Source: Bacillota bacterium
GTDB lineage: Bacteria; Bacillota; Sulfobacillia; Symbiobacteriales; ZC4RG38
Assembly (NCBI GenBank): GCA_003242505.1
Contig: QGUP01000125.1
Location: 1-6,303 of the forward strand
DNA length: 6,303 bases
Reading direction: 5' to 3'
This document shows positions 1-4,779 of this stretch, one piece after another. Under the pieces are notes generated by a model. It saw only the letters and a list, made by a program, of their open reading frames with translations, did not search any database and was not told the DNA's origin. A program made the position numbers and the translations under genes. Within the stretch, counting starts at the first letter, position 1. The number at the start of each line of letters is the position of its first letter.

Positions 1-96
1 CGGCCGGGCGGCCCCGCCGGCGGTTCTCCCCCGCGCCACCGTCCCGGGCGGCCCACCGGCGCCGGCCGCCCCCCAACGGGTGCGGCCCGCCTGCGC

Positions 97-681
97 TCAC
101 TCCCGGCCCCAGAGCCGCCGGCAGAGGGCATCGGTGGTCAGTCCGGCGGCGGCAGAGAGAAAGGTGGCCACCAGGGTCGGCACGACGATGGCCGCGGGGT
201 TGGCGCTCCCGTGGGCGGCCCGGAGGGCGATGAGGGTCCCGGGAATCAGGGTGACGGAGGAGGTGTTGAGGACCAGGAAGGTGATCATCGCCGGCGTGGC
301 GGTCTGGGGATCGCCCCGGTTGAGGCTCTGCAGGTCCTGCATGGCCTTCAGCCCCAGGGGAGTGGCGGCATTCCCGAGGCCCAGGAGGTTGGCACTCAGG
401 TTCATCGCCATGGAGCCCAGGGCCGGGTGATTCCGAGGTACGCTGGGAAAGAGCCGGCGGGTGAGGGGCCCCAGGAGCCGGGCCAGCCCCTCCATCAGTC
501 CCGCCTCCTCGGCCACCCGGGCCAGCCCCAGCCACAGGGCCATCACCCCGGCGAGGTGGAGGGCGGTCTCGATGGCCCCCTCCGCCGCGGCGGTGGCCGC
601 GTGGGTCACGACCCCCACGTCGCCCCGAGCCCCCGCGACGACAAAGCCCATCAGGATCAGCGCCAGCCAGACGCCGTTCAA
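97..681 (-). CDS. spmA: Spore maturation protein A (SpmA)
   Basis: This 194-residue integral membrane protein matches SpmA closely in sequence and length (the Bacillus subtilis protein has 196 residues). SpmA acts with SpmB in dehydration of the spore core and cortex maturation, and carries the nucleoside-recognition (Gate) domain. Visible signatures are an N-terminal hydrophobic segment (about residues 4-19), a second (37-56) ending in WLGLARVAEEAGL, the hallmark NLLGLGNAATPLGLKAM (98-114), ITFLVLNTSSVTLIPG (133-148) and a last hydrophobic segment (163-183). The start is a TTG at 679-681, preceded by GGGGGAGTGG; it reproduces the usual SpmA N-terminus and length. The reading frame continues upstream to 825, but that would add 48 residues crossing a terminator hairpin, which is implausible. 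The gene lies downstream of darA, on the same strand but behind a terminator, so it probably has its own promoter. spmB, normally next, is not recognisable in the 96 bases left. Confidence 0.95.
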   Translation of the reverse strand: MNGVWLALILMGFVVAGARGDVGVVTHAATAAAEGAIETALHLAGVMALWLGLARVAEEAGLMEGLARLLGPLTRRLFPSVPRNHPALGSMAMNLSANLLGLGNAATPLGLKAMQDLQSLNRGDPQTATPAMITFLVLNTSSVTLIPGTLIALRAAHGSANPAAIVVPTLVATFLSAAAGLTTDALCRRLWGRE

Positions 682-741
682 GCTCCCACTCCCCCGCAGC
701 GCCCGGTGATCTCCCCGGCTCGCTTCATAAGAAATGAAGAA

Positions 742-766
742 ACCGCAAGCCGCGCCGGCTTGCGGT
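742..766 (-). terminator. Intrinsic terminator of darA
   Basis: A perfect 10-bp inverted repeat (ACCGCAAGCC / GGCTTGCGGT) encloses a 5-base loop. Read on the minus strand it is followed by a T-rich tail (TTCTTCATTTCTT, 741-729). It begins 25 bases after the darA stop and lies before spmA, so it should end darA transcription. A small 6-bp dyad (CTTCAT/ATGAAG, 723-728 and 734-739) overlaps the tail. The plus-strand side has no T tract, so the signal is directional. Confidence 0.85.
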
Positions 767-790
767 ATTCCTATGGGCAGGCCCTGCGCC

Positions 791-1111
791 CTAGACCTTG
801 AGCCACTGGTCGACCCCGAGGACAAAGACCGTGGCCCCGCCGACCACCACCTCGGCCCGCCGGCGCCCCGGGGCGGCTCCCCCGGCGGGGAGGTCCCCCT
901 GTACCTTCTCCGGCGGCGGACAGGAGCGGCGGATGATCTCCAGCACCGCGTCCACCTTCTCCGCCTCCACCCCGACGAGCAGGGTGCTGTTCCCGGCCTT
1001 GAGGAAGCCGCCGGTGCTGGCCAGTTTGGTCACCCCGAAGCCGGCCCGGGTCAGGTTCTCCTGCACGGCGGCGGCGCACTCGTCCCGAACCACGGCAATC
1101 ACCAGTTTCAT
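791..1111 (-). CDS. darA: Cyclic di-AMP-binding PII-like protein DarA/PstA (YaaQ, DUF970 family)
   Basis: This 106-residue cytosolic protein is a clear DarA/PstA homologue, a PII-like trimer that binds the second messenger c-di-AMP. Family signatures are the N-terminus MKLVIAVVRD, the nucleotide-site stretch TKLASTGGFLKAGNSTLLVGVE (28-49) with T28, G35, F36 and N41 retained, a Pro/Gly-rich large loop (about 64-84), and the C-terminal EVVVGGATVFVLGVDQWLKV. Length agrees with the Bacillus protein (about 109). The ATG at 1109-1111 was chosen because it gives the family N-terminus and is preceded by GAGGGGGG at suitable spacing. The frame stays open upstream to an ATG ending at 1228, adding 39 residues, but that stretch looks like repeated leader DNA. 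Position 26, Arg in the Bacillus protein as I recall it, is Gly here. The gene is followed by an intrinsic terminator. It is not in the tmk-holB neighbourhood known from Bacillus, so context gives no partner. Confidence 0.95.
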   Translation of the reverse strand: MKLVIAVVRDECAAAVQENLTRAGFGVTKLASTGGFLKAGNSTLLVGVEAEKVDAVLEIIRRSCPPPEKVQGDLPAGGAAPGRRRAEVVVGGATVFVLGVDQWLKV

Positions 1112-1162
1112 AGGGACCCCCCTCGCTCCGCCGAGACCATTCGACTTCCACCGGGCGCCTTC

Positions 1163-1205
1163 CTGCTGCCGGCGCCAATCGCCGGAGAAGTTCTGCTGCC
1201 GGCGC
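1163..1205 (-). repeat. Two 13-bp direct repeats 30 bp apart in the darA leader
   Basis: The 13-mer CTGCTGCCGGCGC occurs at 1163-1175 and 1193-1205, exactly 30 bp apart. Read on the minus strand (the darA sense) it is GCGCCGGCAGCAG followed by AA or GA. It lies 50-95 bases upstream of the darA ATG, in the gap between the divergent darA and deacetylase-like genes. It may be part of a leader RNA or an operator. The 30-base period equals ten codons, so an upstream-extended darA would repeat RRQQ. Confidence 0.7.
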
Positions 1206-1231
1206 ATCCCTTCGGGCGGGTTCATCACGGT

Positions 1232-1282
1232 GGCCGGTCCGTCGTGGGGGCCGGTCTATCGTCGGGGCCGGTCACGTACACG
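1232..1282 (+). repeat. Three tandem 17-bp direct repeats upstream of the deacetylase-like gene
   Basis: The octamer GGCCGGTC recurs at 1232, 1249 and 1266, exactly 17 bp apart. The first two full units (GGCCGGTCCGTCGTGGG and GGCCGGTCTATCGTCGG) agree at 14 of 17 positions; the third keeps the octamer and then diverges. The array ends about 35 bases before the chosen start at 1318, where an operator or activator site would sit. A role as a protein-binding array is inference; GC-rich DNA can also gain such repeats by slippage. Confidence 0.6.
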
Positions 1283-1317
1283 TAAGACCGACGGGGATGG
1301 AGCGGTGGGGTGAGAGG

Positions 1318-2499
1318 ATGGAACGGGAGGCCCGGGTGAGCTTCCGGGTGATCCGGGTGAACCGCTGGTCCCTGGCGGCGGTGGCCCTGGCCGCCCTGGT
1401 GGCGGCGGCGGTGCCCCTGGCCCAGCGGTTGCCCTTCCGGCGAGGAGCGGAACGGGTCGAGGCCGGGGTGAGCCTCCTCGGGTGGGACCTGGGTGGCTTG
1501 ACGGCGGAGGAAGCCCGGGAGGTTGTGGAGGAGATCGGCCGGCTCCCCCTGTCCGTGCCGGAGCACGGGGCCGGGCCGGTGGTGCTGGACGTGGAAGCGA
1601 CCCTGCTCCGGGTCATGACCGCGCCCCAGGGGACCGCGGTCCATCCGGCCTGGGTTCCGGCCGGCGCGGCCACGACGGCGACGCCGGCGGCTCCCCCGGA
1701 CGGGGGCCCCGTTCAGGCGGTCCGGGCCGGGACCCCGGGGCGGCAGCAGGTGACCCTGCTCTTCAACGTGGCCTGGGGGGACCAGCACCTGCCCGAGATC
1801 CTGGCCACTCTGGCCCGGCACCGGGTCCGCACCACCTTCCTGGTCACCGGCCGCTGGGCCGAGAGCCGGCAGGACCTCCTGCGGCGCATCGCCCAGGACG
1901 GCCACGAGATCGGCAGCCACGGCTACGACGACCGGCAGTCGCCCCTGGAACTCCACCGGAAGGGGCAGCTGCGGGCCGACATCGAGCGGGCCCACCGGGT
2001 TCTGACCGGGGTCCTGGGCCGGGCTCCCACCTTCTACCAGCCCCACCGGGGTGAACTGGACCCCCAGGGGGAGATGGTGCGCCTCGCCCGGAGTCTGGGC
2101 TATACCACCGTCCTCTGGAGCCGGGACACCCGGGACTGGATGGAGGGCGCCACGCCGGAGACCGTCGCCCGGATCCTGGCGGGGGCCCGGGACGGGGATA
2201 TCATCCTCCTCCACCCCACCCCGGCTACCCGCCAGGCCCTGGACCAGGCCCTGCAGGAACTCGCCCGGCGGCAACTCCGGGTCGTGCCCCTCGGGGAACT
2301 CCTCAGCCCCGGGGCGCCGGGAGCCGCACCGGCGCCCGGAGTGCCGGGAACCTCCTCGCCGCCCGGGCGGCCAGGGACTTCCCCGACCCCTGGGGTGCCA
2401 GGAACTTCTCCGGCACCAGGGGGACCAGCAACTTCCCCAGCCCCCGGGGGGTCAGGCACCTCACCGCCGGGCGGGGGGCAGGGGGGCCCAGGCCGCTGA
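1318..2499 (+). CDS. Membrane-anchored NodB-fold protein, YlxY/PdaB-like sporulation polysaccharide deacetylase homologue
   Basis: The 393-residue protein has a short basic N-terminus, one membrane segment (about 16-38), a small domain beginning GVSLLGWDLGGLTAEEAREV (50-69), a low-complexity Ala/Thr/Pro linker, a NodB-type deacetylase domain (about 143-330) and a Pro/Gly-rich tail. The domain resembles the spore-associated YlxY/PdaB branch: LLFNVAWGD (147-155), GHEIGSHGYDD (195-205), TVLWSRDTRDW (264-274) and DIILLHPT (294-301). Family members deacetylate peptidoglycan or other polysaccharides using a metal-bound site, but three canonical positions differ here: the first motif Asp is N150, the second metal His is D205, and the motif-3 Arg is Q241. 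It should face outward from the membrane and may not be catalytic. The start at 1318 follows GGGGTGAGAGG; an in-frame ATG at 1297 would add seven residues but has a weaker site. The gene is divergent from darA and convergent with the polymerase gene. Confidence 0.85.
   Translation: MEREARVSFRVIRVNRWSLAAVALAALVAAAVPLAQRLPFRRGAERVEAGVSLLGWDLGGLTAEEAREVVEEIGRLPLSVPEHGAGPVVLDVEATLLRVMTAPQGTAVHPAWVPAGAATTATPAAPPDGGPVQAVRAGTPGRQQVTLLFNVAWGDQHLPEILATLARHRVRTTFLVTGRWAESRQDLLRRIAQDGHEIGSHGYDDRQSPLELHRKGQLRADIERAHRVLTGVLGRAPTFYQPHRGELDPQGEMVRLARSLGYTTVLWSRDTRDWMEGATPETVARILAGARDGDIILLHPTPATRQALDQALQELARRQLRVVPLGELLSPGAPGAAPAPGVPGTSSPPGRPGTSPTPGVPGTSPAPGGPATSPAPGGSGTSPPGGGQGGPGR
2335..2469 (+). repeat. 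Five 9-residue tandem repeats in the tail of the deacetylase-like protein
   Basis: Five consecutive 27-bp units encode PGVPGTSSP, PGRPGTSPT, PGVPGTSPA, PGGPATSPA and PGGSGTSPP (residues 340-384). Synonymous codons differ between units, so the array is not a fresh duplication and the protein pattern has been kept. The tail is probably flexible and extracellular, perhaps a wall-spanning or glycosylated spacer; this is inference. Confidence 0.85.
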
Positions 2500-2582
2500 C
2501 GCCTCCCTTTCCGGATGCCGGCGGCCCTGCTGCCTCCGGCCGCCCGGGGCCCGAAACCCACCTGGCCGGAAACCCTCCGACC

Positions 2583-2610
2583 GCGCCCGCCCTCTTTGAG
2601 GGGCGGGCGC
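2583..2610. terminator. GC-rich hairpin between convergent genes, possible bidirectional terminator
   Basis: GCGCCCGCCCTC (2583-2594) and GAGGGGCGGGCGC (2598-2610) form a stem of about 12 bp with one bulged G and a TTT loop. It lies 83 bases after the deacetylase-like stop and 99 bases after the end of the convergent polymerase gene. Neither side has a convincing T tract. A weaker dyad (GGCCCG/CGGGCC, 2671-2676 and 2681-2686) lies nearer the polymerase stop. I see nothing else in the 210-base gap 2500-2709. Confidence 0.55.
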
Positions 2611-2709
2611 TGCGCCTTTGCTACCGCCCTTGGCCGGAGTGGCCCCTTGCCTTGCCCGTTGGACCGGAGCGGCCCGGCGGCGGGCCCCGACGCCCGTCCG
2701 GCTGCCGGG

Positions 2710-3624
2710 TTACACGCCCTCCAGCTGCCGGGTGGCCCGGCGCAGGTCCTGGCGAAGCTCCAGCACCGGGGCGAAGAGGTCCCCCACCTGCGCCAGCCGG
2801 TCCCAGATGGTCCGGAGGGTGACGAAGGGGACCGTCCCCCGGGCGATCTCCTCCCAGGTGACCGGCACCGAGACCGGCGCCCCCGGCCGGGGCCGGACCC
2901 CGTAGACCGCGGTGATGGTCTGCCCCAGCCGGTTCTGCAGGTAGTCGACGTAGACCTTCCCCCGGCGCTTCCGCACCTGCCGCTCCAGGGTCACCCGCCG
3001 GGGGTGGACCCGGGCGAGGAGGCGGCCGATTGCCAGGCAGAATGCCGCGGTGTCCTGGTAGGTGTGGTCCGGCGCGCAGGGACAGTAGATGTGAATCCCC
3101 GTCGCGCCGGACCACTTGGGAAAGCCCTGGGTGCCCACCGCGTCCAGGACTTGGCGAACCAGGAGGGCCACCTCCCGGGTATCCTCCCAGGTGGCCCCCT
3201 CGGCCGGGTCCAGGTCGACGATGGCAAAGTCCGGGCGTTCCGGGGCCTGGATCCGCCCGGTCCACGGGTGGATCTCGATGGCCCCGAGGTTTGCGATGTA
3301 GGTCAGGGCCGCGGGTTCGTCCGCGAGGAGGTACTCCGTCGGGCCGGCCGCCGGGTGGACGTAGGTGTAGGTCCGCAGCCACCCGGGCCGGCCCTCCGGC
3401 GCGTTCTTGGCGTAAAACCACGGCCCGTGGATGCCCTCGGGGTACCGGGTGAGCACCAGGGGCCGGTCCTTGAGGTAGGGCAGCAGCACCGGGGCGATCC
3501 GGGTGTAGTAGCCGATCAGTTCCCCCTTTGTGATCCCGTCCTCGGGCCAGTAGACCTTCTCCAGGTTGGTGACCGGGAGCTCCCGGCTGCCGACCCGGAC
3601 CACCACCGGTTCCCCAGGGGCCAC
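2710..3624 (-). CDS. ligD: Stand-alone LigD-type NHEJ primase/polymerase (PolDom)
   Basis: The 304-residue protein is a full-length polymerase domain of the bacterial non-homologous end-joining enzyme LigD, from the archaeo-eukaryotic primase superfamily. These enzymes fill and extend DNA ends, favouring ribonucleotides, before Ku-bound ends are sealed. The sequence shows LPVTNLEKVYWPEDGITKGE (16-35), the ANLGAIEIHPW region with H119, the metal-binding pair in VDLDP (D137 and D139), SGATGIHIY (172-180) with H178, YVDYLQN (225-231) with the third acidic residue D227, and the family-typical VRPRPGAPVSVPVTWEEI (243-260). All key catalytic positions appear intact. Length matches a polymerase domain alone; no ligase or phosphoesterase part is attached and no Ku gene is in the window. 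The GTG start at 3622-3624 follows GGGAGGG at good spacing. The gene is convergent with the deacetylase-like gene and divergent from the Ig-like gene. The symbol is by domain only. Confidence 0.93.
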   Translation of the reverse strand: MAPGEPVVVRVGSRELPVTNLEKVYWPEDGITKGELIGYYTRIAPVLLPYLKDRPLVLTRYPEGIHGPWFYAKNAPEGRPGWLRTYTYVHPAAGPTEYLLADEPAALTYIANLGAIEIHPWTGRIQAPERPDFAIVDLDPAEGATWEDTREVALLVRQVLDAVGTQGFPKWSGATGIHIYCPCAPDHTYQDTAAFCLAIGRLLARVHPRRVTLERQVRKRRGKVYVDYLQNRLGQTITAVYGVRPRPGAPVSVPVTWEEIARGTVPFVTLRTIWDRLAQVGDLFAPVLELRQDLRRATRQLEGV

Positions 3625-3838
3625 GGCGATCCCTCCCGGGAGCCGTCCTCACGCCTCAGGATGCCCGCGGAACCGGGGCCTCACCCGGCCGGAAGTCCTC
3701 CCCGGGGCGGCTCCCGGGCCCCCCGACAGCTCCCGCCGGTCCGTGGCAGCCCCGGCTCCCAGCCGTCTTCCCAGTGTCACCACGGCCTGTCCTATTTCGT
3801 CTAACCGGATAGCCGCCATGAGAGGAGGGTTCCGGAAG

Positions 3839-4336
3839 ATGCCCCTCTCCAGAATGTGGCTGCCGGGAGCCCTGCTGGCGCTGCTCCTGGGGGTGGCGGG
3901 GATCGGGTTCACCGCCGGCCGCACCACCCCGGAGCCCCCGCCCGACCCGGTCTCCCCCCGGGGGGTCTCCCTCATCCTCAGCAAGACCACGGCCCAGGCG
4001 GGGGAGGAACTGGAACTCACCATCGAGGGCGCCGGTTCCTCTACCATCGTGCGGGGCGTCGACTCGTACCTGGAGCGCTGGAACGGCAAGGACTGGGTCC
4101 CGGAGTACGCGCTCCTCACCCCCCTCAGCCCCGGGGAGACGCCAGGCGTCCATCCCCTGCGGCTGGGCCCTCCCGTTATCCAGCTGGTTGCGCTGGTCGG
4201 TCCCGGGCCAGAGCGGGTGCGGCTGCCCGACGACCTCCAGCCCGGGCTCTACCGGATCCGCAAGGAGGTCTCCCTGGAGGACGGGGACAAGTCCGAGCGG
4301 GAGATCCTCTTCGCCCGGCTCCAGGTGGTGCCATAG
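3839..4336 (+). CDS. Exported or membrane-anchored Ig-like domain protein of unknown function
   Basis: The 165-residue product starts with a basic stretch and a hydrophobic segment (about 7-27, rich in Leu/Ala/Gly), which should act as a signal peptide or membrane anchor. There is no Cys, so it is not a lipoprotein. A Pro-rich linker (31-40) leads into one beta-rich domain (about 42-163): VSLILSKTTAQAGEELELTI, YLERWNGKDWVPEY (77-90), then LSPGE and LQPGLYRIRKEV (133-144). The layout fits the bacterial Ig-like family in which the domain ends with a PGxYRI-type strand. Family members are extracellular and mostly uncharacterised; no enzymatic motif is visible. The ATG at 3839 was chosen because a perfect AGGAGGG lies nine bases upstream and it begins the signal segment; an in-frame ATG at 3818 precedes that site and is less likely. 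The gene is divergent from the polymerase gene and 443 bases upstream of the glycosyltransferase. Confidence 0.8.
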   Translation: MPLSRMWLPGALLALLLGVAGIGFTAGRTTPEPPPDPVSPRGVSLILSKTTAQAGEELELTIEGAGSSTIVRGVDSYLERWNGKDWVPEYALLTPLSPGETPGVHPLRLGPPVIQLVALVGPGPERVRLPDDLQPGLYRIRKEVSLEDGDKSEREILFARLQVVP

Positions 4337-4345
4337 GGGCGGCCA

Positions 4346-4413
4346 CCCCGCCGCCGGGGGCTACCCTTCCGGCGGCGGGGGCGTATGCCTTCAGGGTACG
4401 CCCCTGCCGCCGG
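4346..4413 (+). promoter_or_regulatory. Three-arm competing hairpins after the Ig-like gene (attenuator-like or terminator)
   Basis: Arm A (4346-4357, CCCCGCCGCCGG) pairs perfectly with the first 12 bases of arm B (4369-4380). Arm B extended to 4385 (CCGGCGGCGGGGGCGTA) also pairs with arm C (4397-4413) at 16 of 17 positions, with an 11-base loop. A:B and B:C cannot form together. The structure starts nine bases after the Ig-like stop and 367 bases before the glycosyltransferase start. No T tract follows either hairpin, so a simple intrinsic terminator is possible but not proven. Confidence 0.55.
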
Positions 4414-4779
4414 GGCTGGACATCGGCCCTTCGCCCCCTTCCACGCCGCGGGAGGGTGTCGCCAAAGGAGAGTGGGCAGCCGGCAGCCTTCGCCGCGGGC
4501 CTGCGCAGGGCCGCGGCAGGGAGAGCGGGCGGATATGGATGAGCCCCGAGGCTCCAGCCGCGGCCCCTCGGCAGAAGGGGTCGCCATCGGCTCCAGGATG
4601 CCGGCCTGTCCCTTTGAGAAGTTCCGGTGCCCTCCGTAGAATTGTGCAGGAGTGCGCCCCCCGTCCAGCGGCCGAATGGGTCAGTCGTGTGGACCAGCGG
4701 CTTCTTTTCCACCTGTCCCCCGGCCAGGCGGAAAGGGCCCCGGGGGTCTGCGCACGTGGAGAGGAGCACAGCAAGAGCC
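4414..4779 (+). other. Long leader region of the glycosyltransferase gene, no gene recognised
   Basis: Together with the hairpins before it, this forms a 443-base gap. Open frames cross it on both strands, but their products are Arg/Pro/Gly-rich and resemble nothing known to me. It contains a near-perfect 24-base dyad at 4493-4516 (CCGCGG, G, CCTGCGCAGG, G, CCGCGG), a GCAGGA...CGAATGG motif (4646-4682) resembling one upstream of darA, and a purine-rich GGAGAGGAG (4758-4766) upstream of the glycosyltransferase start. I do not recognise a known riboswitch or RNA gene. A structured 5' leader is the most likely reading. Confidence 0.4.

Noticed and set aside
1..100. Minus-strand frame beginning with a GTG that overlaps the spmA stop (GTGA), open to the window edge
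   Set aside because: The overlap is typical of coupled genes, but the 33 codons are Gly/Arg/Pro-rich and do not resemble SpmB or anything else; open frames are common by chance at this GC content.
1225..2274. 349-residue minus-strand frame opposite the deacetylase-like gene
   Set aside because: Composition is Gly/Pro/Arg/His-rich with no domain; it is the antisense shadow of a gene with clear NodB motifs.
2515..3804. 429-residue plus-strand frame opposite the polymerase gene
   Set aside because: Antisense shadow with Pro/Gly/Arg/Asp bias; the minus-strand frame has intact LigD polymerase motifs.
3770..3810. Possible sigma-A-like promoter before the Ig-like gene
   Set aside because: The best -35 and -10 matches are poor and their spacing is wrong; no call can be supported.
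3649..3819. 56-codon minus-strand frame starting MAAIRLDEIGQAVVTLGRRL, just upstream of the polymerase gene
   Set aside because: Its first 20 residues look protein-like, but there is no ribosome binding site (the bases before the ATG are pyrimidine-rich), its start overlaps the start signals of the Ig-like gene, and its second half is low-complexity.
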